In this document: one piece after another, positions 33,827-42,216 of the stretch | Numbering within the stretch: the first letter of the stretch is position 1 | Layout: every line of letters starts with the position of its first letter | Assembly: GCA_040385245.1 (NCBI GenBank) | Contig: JAZKHT010000017.1 | Location: 1-64,000 of the forward strand | DNA length: 64,000 bases | Direction: 5' to 3' | From: JAZKHT01 sp040385245 | GTDB lineage: Bacteria > Pseudomonadota > Alphaproteobacteria > Rhodobacterales > Rhodobacteraceae | Translations under genes and position numbers: made by a program | Notes under the pieces: model-generated | Databases searched by the model: none | Told to the model about the DNA's origin: nothing | Seen by the model: only the letters and a program-made list of their open reading frames with translations

Positions 33827-34972
33827 TCAGACCTTCAGCGACAGCACCGTCGCCATGGTCAGATCGCCAAACCCGTTGAACCGGGTGTTGGTCACCGTCG
33901 AATAGGCACCCATGCCCTGCACGATGACATAATCACCCTCTTGCAGGTCGGAAGGCAGGGCCACATCGCCCGGCAGACGGTCAACGGAATCGCAGGTGGG
34001 GCCAAAAACGATGCGCGGCACGATATCGCCCGTGCGCTTTTCCCCCTCGGGCGACAGCACCTCGGTCCGGTCGATCACGCCGATCAACGGCAGTTCGGTC
34101 AGCGTGCCATAGACGCCGTCGTTCAGGAACACATGCACCCCGTCGCGCAGCGCCTTGACACGGGCGGCCAGCGTGAACGCATCGCCGCACAGGCCACGAC
34201 CCGGCTCGCAGATCAGCAGGGGGCGGTTGTCGCCGAACGCCTCCGTCGTGACGCGGTCGATCAGTTGGAAGGTCGCCTCCAACTGCGGGACAACGCCGGT
34301 CAGACGGTGCGAGGGAAAGCCCCCGCCGACGTTCAGCCGCGCGATGGTCACGCCCGCATCGGCCGCAATCTCGGCGGCGGTGCGGATATAGGTTTCCCAG
34401 GCGTGGGGGTCGGTGCATTGCGTGCCGGGGTGAAAGGTGATCGACGGGATGAACCCGGCCTGCGCCACCGTCTTCAACAGATCGACCGCCAGCTCTGCCG
34501 TGGCCCCGAACTTGGCGCCAAAGTTGTAGGCGGCCCCTGCGACGGGCAGCTTGAACCGCACGGTGATTTCAGTGCCCTCAGCCGGGACCAGTTCGATCAG
34601 TTTGGCCAATTCCGACGCGGAATCAACGCTGTAGGACTTTACACCCAATGACACGGCAGCGGCGATTTCCGACCGCGACCGTACCGGGTTGTTGTAGTGC
34701 ATCGCTGCATCGGGGGCCAGACGGCGGATCAGTTGCATCTCGAACACGGATGCCACGTCATAGCCCCGGATGCCCGCAGCGGCCAGGTTTTCAACAACCT
34801 CTTCGCCGGGGTTCGACTTGACCGCATAGGTCACCATGCCGGGAAATCCGTCGATGAACCGGCGCGCAGCCGATTGCAGGGCGGAGGGGCAAAAGAACAG
34901 CACCGGATTTTCCGGCTGCTGATTGCGGAGGAATTCGGTCGGATTGGTCCAGATCGTCTTGGACAGCCCCAT
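33827..34972 (-). CDS. Ornithine/lysine decarboxylase, fold type III PLP enzyme
   Basis: A 381-residue group IV (eukaryotic-type) decarboxylase. The PLP-binding lysine is K52 in YAVKSNPGEEV. Phosphate-binding LNVGGGFPSH and EPGRGLCGDA follow, and the catalytic cysteine lies in FGPTCDSVDRL. This family makes putrescine and/or cadaverine, and some alphaproteobacterial forms accept both ornithine and lysine. The start at 34972 (MGLSKTIW) has GAAAGGATC upstream; a longer reading lacks support. It is divergent from an Lrp-type regulator across 212 bases, so control by that regulator is likely. With agmatinase-like and carbamoylputrescine amidase genes it gives three possible routes to putrescine in this window. 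Confidence 0.9.
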   Translation of the reverse strand: MGLSKTIWTNPTEFLRNQQPENPVLFFCPSALQSAARRFIDGFPGMVTYAVKSNPGEEVVENLAAAGIRGYDVASVFEMQLIRRLAPDAAMHYNNPVRSRSEIAAAVSLGVKSYSVDSASELAKLIELVPAEGTEITVRFKLPVAGAAYNFGAKFGATAELAVDLLKTVAQAGFIPSITFHPGTQCTDPHAWETYIRTAAEIAADAGVTIARLNVGGGFPSHRLTGVVPQLEATFQLIDRVTTEAFGDNRPLLICEPGRGLCGDAFTLAARVKALRDGVHVFLNDGVYGTLTELPLIGVIDRTEVLSPEGEKRTGDIVPRIVFGPTCDSVDRLPGDVALPSDLQEGDYVIVQGMGAYSTVTNTRFNGFGDLTMATVLSLKV

Positions 34973-35150
34973 CGGCGTGATCCTTTCTGCCAACAAGACG
35001 CAAGCCCTCCTCCGGTTGCACCCGGCGGCAGCACCTGCGTGGTTTTTTCCAACCAGGCCAGGTGCGTATGAGCCGCCCTTTTCCTGCAACTGAGGATGTC
35101 GCATATGGGGCACAATTTCACCGAACAAAACTGTATAAATGTAGCGCATC

Positions 35151-35167
35151 TTCGTTATAATGACGAA
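35151..35167 (+). promoter_or_regulatory. Palindrome over a -10 box in front of the Lrp-type gene
   Basis: TTCGT and ACGAA flank seven bases; the centre contains TATAAT (35156-35161), a perfect -10 hexamer 24 bases before the regulator start. The palindrome would place a bound dimer on the promoter, fitting autoregulation and control of the divergent decarboxylase. The -35 is not clear. Confidence 0.5.
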
Positions 35168-35184
35168 AAAAGCGGGCAGAATGT

Positions 35185-35616
35185 ATGGACGAACTGGATC
35201 GGGGCATCATCGGGCTTTTGGGGGCGGACGCCCGTATGTCGGTGGCGACGCTTGCGCGGCGACTGAAGGTTGCGCGATCGACCATTCAGGCGCGGCTGGA
35301 ACGGCTGGAAAGCACGGGTATCATTGCCGGATATACCGTTAAACTTGGGGAAAACGCCCGTCAGGGCCGACTTCGCACCTCGGTCCTGCTGACGATAGAG
35401 CCGCGCGCGCAGGCGGGAATCCTGCAACGCCTGAAATCCATCTCCGAGGTGGAGCGTGTCTTTACCACTTCGGGCCGATTCGATCTGTTGATGCAGATCG
35501 CCGCGCCAAACACGCAGGTTCTGGATCAGGTGCTGGACCAGATCGGCGCGATGACAGGGGTCAAGTCGTCCGAAAGCCTGATCCATCTGAGCACGCGGAT
35601 CGACCGGGCGGTGTGA
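35185..35616 (+). CDS. Lrp/AsnC family transcriptional regulator
   Basis: A 143-residue regulator. The N-terminal helix-turn-helix runs DELDRGIIGLLGADARMSVATLARRL with recognition helix ARSTIQARLERLESTGII; the C-terminal RAM ligand-binding domain follows from about residue 65 (LRTSVLLTIEPRAQ). Such proteins respond to amino acids and form octamers. Its position, divergent from an ornithine/lysine decarboxylase, suggests a diamino acid or polyamine signal. The stop codon abuts that of the convergent TetR gene (TGA then TCA). Confidence 0.93.
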   Translation: MDELDRGIIGLLGADARMSVATLARRLKVARSTIQARLERLESTGIIAGYTVKLGENARQGRLRTSVLLTIEPRAQAGILQRLKSISEVERVFTTSGRFDLLMQIAAPNTQVLDQVLDQIGAMTGVKSSESLIHLSTRIDRAV

Positions 35617-36195
35617 TCAGCCGGGCATTGACCGTGACAGCAACGCCAGCAGCGCTCGGTCCCGCGCGCCCGGTTCCAGCGCACGCAGCGGTTTCAACCG
35701 ACCCGCCGCCAGCAGATCGGCCAGACCATGCGCCATCGCCCAGACAGCCGCCGCATCCACCTGCGACCCACCCGCCGCATCCACCTGTTCGGTCAGGTGG
35801 CGATAGGCAGCCTCGGACGCATCGGCGAGGTCGGGGTCGTTGTAATTGGTGCGGTCCGACCCGAACAGCAGCCGGAACAGGGTGGGCCGCGCCATCGCAA
35901 AATCGATGTAGCCCAATCCTGCCGCCATCAGCTGTGCGTGCGGATCAGGGTCGGCATGGCCTTCGCGCACCGATTGCGCGGCCAGAAAGCGGCGATAGCC
36001 ATCGGCGGCAAGCGCCGTCAGCAGCCCCGGCGTGTCGCCAAAGTGGTGCGCGGGGGCGGCATGGCTGACGCCCGCCCGCTTGGCCACCTGCCGCAGGCTG
36101 AACCCTTCGACGCCCTTTTCGGCCAGCTCAGCCTCGGCGGCATCCAGCAGGGCGCGGCGTAAATCACCGTGATGATAGGGCTTTTCGTCGGTCAT
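35617..36195 (-). CDS. TetR family transcriptional regulator
   Basis: A 192-residue repressor. The N-terminal DNA-binding domain is HHGDLRRALLDAAEAELAEKG...FSLRQVAKRAGVSHAAPAHHFGD, of the subgroup with HHG at the start, followed by an effector domain (TetR_C_33-like). The start at 36195 (MTDEKPYHHG) fits the family's N-terminus. It is divergent from a multi-pass membrane protein across 110 bases that carry two similar palindromic sites, so it probably controls itself and that gene. The ligand is unknown. Confidence 0.92.
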   Translation of the reverse strand: MTDEKPYHHGDLRRALLDAAEAELAEKGVEGFSLRQVAKRAGVSHAAPAHHFGDTPGLLTALAADGYRRFLAAQSVREGHADPDPHAQLMAAGLGYIDFAMARPTLFRLLFGSDRTNYNDPDLADASEAAYRHLTEQVDAAGGSQVDAAAVWAMAHGLADLLAAGRLKPLRALEPGARDRALLALLSRSMPG

Positions 36196-36216
36196 ACCGG
36201 ATTGGTATCGCCCCAT

Positions 36217-36231
36217 CTTGTCAGTGTAAAG
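36217..36231. promoter_or_regulatory. Candidate TetR operator, site 1
   Basis: CTTGTCAGTGTAAAG is an imperfect palindrome that matches the inverted form of site 2 at 12 of 15 bases. It lies 22 bases upstream of the TetR start. Confidence 0.45.
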
Positions 36232-36269
36232 ATTTTTCTTGACGGGAATCGCTTTTGGCGGCACTCAAT

Positions 36270-36284
36270 CCTGACACTGTCAAG
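36270..36284. promoter_or_regulatory. Candidate TetR operator, site 2
   Basis: CCTGACACTGTCAAG contains the perfect palindrome TGACA-C-TGTCA (36272-36282). It lies 21 bases upstream of the membrane-protein start, just before its ribosome site. Confidence 0.5.
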
Positions 36285-36305
36285 ATTCGACTGATTGGAG
36301 GACAC

Positions 36306-37124
36306 ATGACCCACGCCCTTACCCTTCCCGCGCCCACCCTGATGCAGCGGCTGTGGAATGACAGCCCCGGCTTTACCGGGTTGGCCGTCCTGATCACCCT
36401 TGCCACCCTGCCCTTGTTGGTCATGGCCGGCCTGGACCCGCGCCAGTATCAGGGCGAAGGCATCTGGATCAAACCGGTCAAGTTTCACATCGCCCTTGCC
36501 ATTTATCTGGTCACGCTCGCCTTTTTCTGCCGCTGGGTGCCGCAGGCCACCCGTGACAGCCGCCTGTGGCGACGGTTCGTCGGCGCGGTCATTGCGGCTA
36601 TCAGCGCAGAACTGCTGTGGATCGGCGGGGCCGCCGCGCTGGGAACGGGATCGCATTTCAACACCTCCAGCGCGTTCTGGGGCGGGCTTTACACGCTGAT
36701 GGGCCTTGCGGCGGTCATTCTGACATCCGGCGCGCTGGGGGTGGGCATCGCCGCCTGGCGCAACCCGGACACCGGATTGCCCGGCCCTGCCAAGCTGTCG
36801 GTCGTGCTGGGCCTGATCCTGACCTTTGTTCTGACGCTGATCACCGCCGGGACCATGGCCAACACACCCGGCCATTTCGTCGGAACCCCCGTCACCGGTG
36901 CCGTCTTTCCCATTTTCGGCTGGTCGCGCGAGGTGGGCGACCTGCGCGTCGCGCATTTCATCGCCACCCACGCGCTGCACGGCATCCCGCTGGTCGGATG
37001 GGCCGCCGCCCGGTGGCTGCCCCCTGCCCCGGCGCGTGTTGCGGTCATCTTGGCAGCGTCAGGATACACGGCGATCACGGCGGCGGTTTTCTGGCAGGCA
37101 CTGGCCGGGGTTCCCCTGTTCTGA
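36306..37124 (+). CDS. Uncharacterised seven-helix membrane protein under a TetR regulator
   Basis: A 272-residue integral membrane protein with about seven hydrophobic segments. I do not recognise a characterised family. Histidines sit in or next to helices (KPVKFHIALAIYL, VAHFIATHALHGIPL), as in some haem- or quinone-linked membrane proteins, but this is only suggestive. Signature-like pieces are LDPRQYQGEGIWIKPVKF and TPGHFVGTPVTGAVFPIFGW. The start at 36306 has TTGGAGGAC upstream. It is divergent from a TetR gene and shares paired palindromes with it; the next gene is valS after 70 bases. Confidence 0.75.
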   Translation: MTHALTLPAPTLMQRLWNDSPGFTGLAVLITLATLPLLVMAGLDPRQYQGEGIWIKPVKFHIALAIYLVTLAFFCRWVPQATRDSRLWRRFVGAVIAAISAELLWIGGAAALGTGSHFNTSSAFWGGLYTLMGLAAVILTSGALGVGIAAWRNPDTGLPGPAKLSVVLGLILTFVLTLITAGTMANTPGHFVGTPVTGAVFPIFGWSREVGDLRVAHFIATHALHGIPLVGWAAARWLPPAPARVAVILAASGYTAITAAVFWQALAGVPLF

Positions 37125-37194
37125 AGGGGTGCAATCTGCTTCCCCTCTTGCGCGGGCCGCGCTAAACACCCGCGCAAGACAAGGGATCATGCAC

Positions 37195-40182
37195 ATGCCG
37201 ATGGAAAAGACCTTCAACCCGACCGAGGCCGAGGCCCGCCTTTACGCCGCCTGGGAACAGGCCGGTGCGTTCCGCGCCGGGGCCAACGCCAGCCGCGCCG
37301 AAACCTTCTGCATCATGATCCCGCCGCCCAACGTCACCGGCAGCCTGCACATGGGCCACGCCTTCAACAACACGTTGCAGGACATCCTGACCCGGTGGCA
37401 TCGGATGCGCGGCTTTGACACGCTGTGGCAACCCGGACAGGACCACGCCGGCATCGCCACGCAAATGGTGGTGGAACGCGAACTGGCCAAGACCGGCAAC
37501 CTGTCGCGGCGCGAAATGGGCCGCGAGACGTTTCTGGAAAAGGTGTGGGAGTGGAAGGAAAAATCCGGTGACACCATCATCGGGCAGCTGAAACGCCTTG
37601 GCGCAAGCTGCGACTGGGACCGCAATGCCTTTACCATGTCGGGAAACTTTCCCGATGCGGTGATCAAGGTCTTCGTCGACCTCTATGACAACGACTATAT
37701 CTATCGCGGCAAACGGCTGGTGAACTGGGACCCCCATTTTGAAACCGCGATTTCGGATCTTGAGGTCGAGAATACCGAAGTCGCAGGCCACATGTGGCAC
37801 TTCAAATACAGTCTGGCGGGCGGCGAAACCTATGAATACATTGAAAAAGACGCCGAAGGCACCGTGATCTTGCGCGAAATGCGCGACTATATCTCGATCG
37901 CCACCACCCGGCCCGAAACCATGCTGGGCGACGGCGCGGTAGCGGTGCATCCGTCGGACACGCGCTATGCTTCCATTGTGGGCAAGATGGTGCAACTGCC
38001 GCTGTGTGATCGTCTCATCCCGATCATTACCGATGAATACCCCGACCCTACCTTCGGCTCTGGCGCGGTCAAGATCACCGGGGCGCATGACTTCAACGAC
38101 TATGCCGTGGCCAAGCGGCACAACCTGCCCTGCTATCGCCTGATGGACACGCGCGGCGCGATGCGCAGCGACGGCGCCGATTACGCCACCTGCGTCGCCC
38201 GCGCCCGCGCGATTGCCGCAGGCAGCCCCACCACGGAAGCCGAGGTGGACAGCCTGAACCTTGTGCCCGAAAAATATCGCGGGCTTGACCGTTTCGACGC
38301 GCGCGCGCAGGTCGTGGCCGACATCACCGCCGCCGGTCTGGCGGTGACGATCCCGGTCACCGCCACCGATCCCGAAACCGGCCTTGACCGCGTGACCGAG
38401 ACGCCCTTTGTCGAGGCGAAAAAGATCATGCAGCCCTTTGGCGACCGGTCAAAGGTGGTGATCGAGCCGATGCTGACCGACCAGTGGTTTGTGGACACGG
38501 CGCAGATCGTCGGCCCGGCGCTGGACGCAGTCCGGTCGGGCGAGATCAGGATCATCCCCGAAAGCGGCGAAAAGACCTATTACCATTGGTTGGAGAATAT
38601 CGAGCCATGGTGCATTTCCCGCCAGTTGTGGTGGGGGCATCAGATTCCGGTTTGGTATGGGCCGCGTGTAATCTCACTCGATCTTCATCAAGCGCCATTC
38701 GATATCGGTGAACTCGTTCCCTTCTGTGCTGCGACCGAAGAAGAAGCCCGCGAGGCAATGCGAGCCTATTATGGTCATCTAAATCTCACGTGCGTTGAAA
38801 ATCATGAGGACGTAATCGACCTAAATGCTAGGCAGCAATACAATCCAAATGGCCGAGTGGAGTCAGTCGGCTATTTCCGCGACCCCGACGTTCTCGACAC
38901 CTGGTTCTCCTCCGGCCTCTGGCCCATCGGCACGCTCGGCTGGCCCGACGATACGGCGGAACTGGCGAAATACTTCCCCACCTCGGTTCTGGTGACGGGG
39001 CAGGACATCCTGTTCTTCTGGGTTGCCCGGATGATCATGATGCAACTTGCCGTGGTCAAGGAAATCCCGTTCCACACCGTCTATCTGCATGGCCTTGTCC
39101 GCGACGCCAAGGGCAAGAAGATGTCGAAATCGCTGGGCAACGTCGTCGATCCGCTTGATCTGATTGACGAATACGGTGCCGATGCCCTGCGCTTTACCAA
39201 TGCCGCGATGGCCAGTCTGGGCGGCGTGCTGAAGCTGGATACCCAGCGCATCGCGGGCTATCGCAACTTTGGCACCAAACTGTGGAACGCCTGCCGCTTT
39301 GCCGAAATGAACGGTGTCTGGGAGGGGCACGCCACGCAAACGACCGTGCCGCAGCCGACCGCGACCGTGAACCGCTGGATCATTTCGGAAACGGCAAAGG
39401 TGCGCGCCGATGTGGACGCGGCCCTTGCCGATTATCGGTTCGATCATGCGGCAAGCGCGCTTTATGCCTTTGTCTGGGGAAAGGTCTGCGACTGGTATGT
39501 CGAATTCGCCAAGCCGCTGTTTGACACCGACGCCGCCCCCGAAACCCGCCAGACCATGGCCTGGGTGCTTGATCAATGCATGATCCTGCTGCATCCGATC
39601 ATGCCCTTCATCACCGAGGAGCTTTGGTCCACCACCGGCACCCGCGCCAAGATGCTGGTCCATACCGACTGGCCCACCTATGACGACGCGCTGATGGACG
39701 CGCCCGCGATGCAGGAAATGACCTGGGTCACTTCCCTGATCGACGAGGTGCGATCCGCCCGCGCGCAGATGCATGTGCCCGTGGGGTTGAAGCTGGACAT
39801 GCTGTCGTTGCAGATGGATGCCGCCAGCCAACAGGCCTGGACCCGGAACGAGGCGCTGATCAAACGCCTGGCCCGGATCGAAACGCTGACCCCCGCTGCC
39901 GCTGCGCCAAAGGGGGCCATCACGCTGGCCGTGGAAGGGGCGACATTTGCCCTGCCGCTGGATGGGGTCATCGACATCGCCGAAGAAAAGGCACGCCTGT
40001 CCAAGACGTTGGACAAGCTGGCCAAGGAAATCGGCGGGCTGAAGGGGCGGTTGAACAACCCGAACTTCGCGGCATCTGCCCCCGAAGAGGTGGTGCTAGA
40101 GGCCCGCGCCAATCTGGACGCGCGCGAGGATGAGGCGGCAAAACTGACCGCCGCCCTGTCGCGTCTTGCGGAACTCGGCTGA
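37195..40182 (+). CDS. valS: Valine--tRNA ligase
   Basis: A 995-residue class I synthetase. The HIGH signature is PPNVTGSLHMGHAFNN (about residues 43-58) and the KMSKS loop is KKMSKSLGNVVDP (about 640). The editing domain has TTRPETMLGD, and the C-terminal coiled coil starts about DIAEEKARLSKTLDK. The start at 37195 is chosen from three close ATGs because AAGGGA sits eight bases before it. Residues about 489-562 are encoded by DNA of much lower GC and different codon use than the rest. The protein stays in frame and the catalytic motifs on both sides are intact (WGHQIPVWYG, DVLDTWFSSG), so it is very probably functional. Confidence 0.96.
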   Translation: MPMEKTFNPTEAEARLYAAWEQAGAFRAGANASRAETFCIMIPPPNVTGSLHMGHAFNNTLQDILTRWHRMRGFDTLWQPGQDHAGIATQMVVERELAKTGNLSRREMGRETFLEKVWEWKEKSGDTIIGQLKRLGASCDWDRNAFTMSGNFPDAVIKVFVDLYDNDYIYRGKRLVNWDPHFETAISDLEVENTEVAGHMWHFKYSLAGGETYEYIEKDAEGTVILREMRDYISIATTRPETMLGDGAVAVHPSDTRYASIVGKMVQLPLCDRLIPIITDEYPDPTFGSGAVKITGAHDFNDYAVAKRHNLPCYRLMDTRGAMRSDGADYATCVARARAIAAGSPTTEAEVDSLNLVPEKYRGLDRFDARAQVVADITAAGLAVTIPVTATDPETGLDRVTETPFVEAKKIMQPFGDRSKVVIEPMLTDQWFVDTAQIVGPALDAVRSGEIRIIPESGEKTYYHWLENIEPWCISRQLWWGHQIPVWYGPRVISLDLHQAPFDIGELVPFCAATEEEAREAMRAYYGHLNLTCVENHEDVIDLNARQQYNPNGRVESVGYFRDPDVLDTWFSSGLWPIGTLGWPDDTAELAKYFPTSVLVTGQDILFFWVARMIMMQLAVVKEIPFHTVYLHGLVRDAKGKKMSKSLGNVVDPLDLIDEYGADALRFTNAAMASLGGVLKLDTQRIAGYRNFGTKLWNACRFAEMNGVWEGHATQTTVPQPTATVNRWIISETAKVRADVDAALADYRFDHAASALYAFVWGKVCDWYVEFAKPLFDTDAAPETRQTMAWVLDQCMILLHPIMPFITEELWSTTGTRAKMLVHTDWPTYDDALMDAPAMQEMTWVTSLIDEVRSARAQMHVPVGLKLDMLSLQMDAASQQAWTRNEALIKRLARIETLTPAAAAPKGAITLAVEGATFALPLDGVIDIAEEKARLSKTLDKLAKEIGGLKGRLNNPNFAASAPEEVVLEARANLDAREDEAAKLTAALSRLAELG
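38661..38880 (+). other. Low-GC segment with foreign codon use inside valS
   Basis: By hand count 111 of 220 bases are G or C (about 50 percent; 47 percent over 38671-38850), against clearly higher values on both sides. Codons rare elsewhere in the window cluster here (CTA, AGG, CGA, CCA, TCA, AAT). It encodes the variable stretch between WYGPR and RDPDVLDTWF. Confidence 0.8.
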
Positions 40183-40215
40183 CGTCACCTGGACAGAAAT
40201 ATCCTCGAGGGGTGA
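40183..40215 (+). repeat. AAATATCC 3'-end element, copy 4
   Basis: AAATATCC (40197-40204) starts 15 bases after the valS gene end and is followed by TCGAGGGGTGATTGCGGC and then the terminator, in the same order as at 4893-4970 on the other strand. Confidence 0.6.
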
Positions 40216-40232
40216 TTGCGGCGCCGCCGCAG

Positions 40233-40260
40233 AGGGGGGCAGCGGCCCCCCTTTTCTTTT
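40233..40260 (+). terminator. Rho-independent terminator of valS
   Basis: AGGGGGGC (40233-40240) pairs with GCCCCCCT (40245-40252) around AGCG, followed by a TTTTCTTTT tract. Confidence 0.9.
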
Positions 40261-40299
40261 CTGCCCTCCCCACCCATTTAAGGGCAAAGGGGATGCGCG

Positions 40300-40632
40300 A
40301 TGTCATGGCTTGATCGACTGGCCGAACGTCAGATCCAGAAGGCCCGCCTGAAGGGGCAGCTTCAGGGTCTGCCCGGGGAAGGCAAGCCCCTTCCGGACCG
40401 CCCTGGCGATGCCTTTGTCAGCGCGGGCGATGCCGCAGGCTTTCGCATCATGGCGCAGGCGGGCGTCCTGCCTGAGGAAATCACGCTGAAAAAGCAGGCG
40501 GCGGCACAGCGCGCGCATCTGGCCACCCTGACCGATCCTGACGCGCGCAAGGCGGCGCTGGCGGAACTGGCACAGATCGAAATGCGACAAGCCATCGCCG
40601 AGGAATCGCGCAAGCGGTTCCTGAAGGACTAG
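40300..40632 (+). CDS. DUF1992 domain protein (DnaJ-C28-like)
   Basis: A 110-residue protein consisting of the DUF1992 domain: it begins MSWLDRLAERQIQKARLKG, followed by LQGLPGEGKPLPDRPGDAF, the conserved family core. In eukaryotes this domain occurs in DNAJC28; bacterial stand-alone copies are uncharacterised. It is small, highly charged and probably cytoplasmic and helical. The gene is bounded upstream by the valS terminator. The 92 bases downstream to 40724 hold no feature that I can name. Confidence 0.88.
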   Translation: MSWLDRLAERQIQKARLKGQLQGLPGEGKPLPDRPGDAFVSAGDAAGFRIMAQAGVLPEEITLKKQAAAQRAHLATLTDPDARKAALAELAQIEMRQAIAEESRKRFLKD

Positions 40633-40724
40633 CCCGCCCCCACAGCGCAGCCGCAAAAACTTTCGGATAAAAATTTTTCACAGCCCCGCTTGAAGACCGC
40701 CCCGCTTCGCAGTCAAGTCAGGCC

Positions 40725-41828
40725 ATGACCGGACCCAGATACACCCCGCTTGTCGCCACGCTTCCCGCAACCGTGCCCTTCGTCGGGCCCGAAACGCAGG
40801 AACGCGCCCGGGGGGCGGCGTTTCGCGCCCGCCTTGGTGCGAATGAAAGCCTGTTTGGCCCTTCGCCCCACGCCATCGCCGCCATGGCGCAGGCGGCGGG
40901 CGATGTCTGGATGTATGGCGACCCCGAATGTCGCGATCTGCGCACCGCCATCGCCGCCCATCACGGTGTCACCGCGGCGCATGTCGTCGTGGGTGAAGGG
41001 ATCGACGGGCTGCTGGGGTATCTGGTGCGGATGCTGGTCGGTTCGGGTGATGCGGTGGTCACGTCGGACGGGGCTTATCCGACCTTCAACTTCCATGTCG
41101 CGGGCTTTGGCGGGGTGCTGCACAAGGTGCCTTATGCGGGCGACGCCGAAGACCCGGCTGCCCTGATCGACAAGGCCCGCGCGGTGAGGGCCAAGCTGAT
41201 CTATCTGGCCAACCCCGACAATCCGATGGGATCATGCCACCCGGCCGGAACCATCCGCGCCATGGTCGATGCCGTGCCCGACGGCACGCTGTTGGTGCTG
41301 GACGAGGCGTATATTGATCTGGCCCCTGACGGGACCGCGCCCGCACTTGCCGCCGATGACCCGCGCGTTATCCGGATGCGCACCTTTTCAAAGGGATATG
41401 GCATGGCGGGCTTGCGCGTCGGCTATGCCATCGGCGCACCCGACCTGATCCGCGCCTTTGACAAGGTGCGCAACCATTTTGGCGTCGGGCGCATCGCGCA
41501 GGCGGGCGCGCTGGCGGCGCTGGCGGATCAGCACTGGCTCGCCCACGTGCGCGCCGAAGTGATCACGGCGCGCGACGCTGTGGCGCGCATCGCCGCCGCC
41601 AACGGCCTGCGCGCGCTGCCGTCTGCCACGAACTTTGTCACCATCGACTGCGGCCGGGACGGCGATTTCGCCCGTGCCGTGTTGCGCGAACTGGTCGCGC
41701 GCGATGTGTTCGTGCGGATGCCCGGAGTGGCCCCCTTGGACCGCTGCATCCGTGTGTCATTGGGGGGGCCGGATCATCTGGATATTCTGGCGGCAGAACT
41801 GCCCCGCGCGCTGGCCGCCGCAGGCTAG
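40725..41828 (+). CDS. HisC-like pyridoxal phosphate-dependent aminotransferase
   Basis: A 367-residue fold-type I aminotransferase of the histidinol-phosphate aminotransferase group. The PLP lysine is in TFSKGYGMAGLRVGYA (about residue 223). LGANESLFGPSPHAIAAM, YGDPECRDLRTAIAAHHG, ANPDNPMGS and VLDEAYIDL are all in place. No other histidine genes are near, and the phosphate-contacting residues are not diagnostic, so the substrate might be another amino acid. The start at 40725 begins MTGPRYTPL. It is convergent with the DUF4177 gene, one base between the stops. Confidence 0.88.
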   Translation: MTGPRYTPLVATLPATVPFVGPETQERARGAAFRARLGANESLFGPSPHAIAAMAQAAGDVWMYGDPECRDLRTAIAAHHGVTAAHVVVGEGIDGLLGYLVRMLVGSGDAVVTSDGAYPTFNFHVAGFGGVLHKVPYAGDAEDPAALIDKARAVRAKLIYLANPDNPMGSCHPAGTIRAMVDAVPDGTLLVLDEAYIDLAPDGTAPALAADDPRVIRMRTFSKGYGMAGLRVGYAIGAPDLIRAFDKVRNHFGVGRIAQAGALAALADQHWLAHVRAEVITARDAVARIAAANGLRALPSATNFVTIDCGRDGDFARAVLRELVARDVFVRMPGVAPLDRCIRVSLGGPDHLDILAAELPRALAAAG

Positions 41829-41829
41829 G

Positions 41830-42201
41830 CTATTCGGCGGCCAGATCGCCCTTGGCCGGGCCAAGCGCCGGCGCCGCACCGGCGGGCGACACCGCAGCGC
41901 CCAGCAAGCGGGGGGCAATGGTGTCGGGGTCGGCGGCGCGCAGCGATGCCACGGTGGCCGCAACCTCGGACAAGGGACGCCGGAACACCAGCAGGTTCTG
42001 ATAGCTTGTCTTGGTCCCGGTCAGACCCGACCGTTCGTCGCAAGGCAGCGTATCGGCGCGGACATAATCCCACCCATCACGCCCCATCACGTTCATCACC
42101 TCGGTCAGCGCCAGGGCAAAGCGGTCTTCGGTTGTTCTGGCCTCGCGCGACTTCTGGCCGCGACGCGGGGCGGGAATGACCCGGAATTCGTAGCGTTGCA
42201 T
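41830..42201 (-). CDS. DUF4177 domain-containing protein
   Basis: A 123-residue protein. The DUF4177 domain occupies the N-terminal part: MQRYEFRVIPAPRRGQKSR, GRDGWDYVRADTLPCDER and YQNLLVFRRPL. An Ala/Pro-rich tail follows with no recognised domain. Function is unknown. The start has CCGGAGA upstream. It lies downstream of gatB on the same strand, with a possible 24-codon gene between them, so it may be the last gene of the gatB unit. Confidence 0.85.
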   Translation of the reverse strand: MQRYEFRVIPAPRRGQKSREARTTEDRFALALTEVMNVMGRDGWDYVRADTLPCDERSGLTGTKTSYQNLLVFRRPLSEVAATVASLRAADPDTIAPRLLGAAVSPAGAAPALGPAKGDLAAE

Positions 42202-42216
42202 GGTATCTCCGGCTGA

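Noticed and set aside
38661..38880. Intein or mobile insertion in valS
   Set aside because: Only about 73 residues, with no splicing motifs, endonuclease or terminal repeats; the frame reads through normally.
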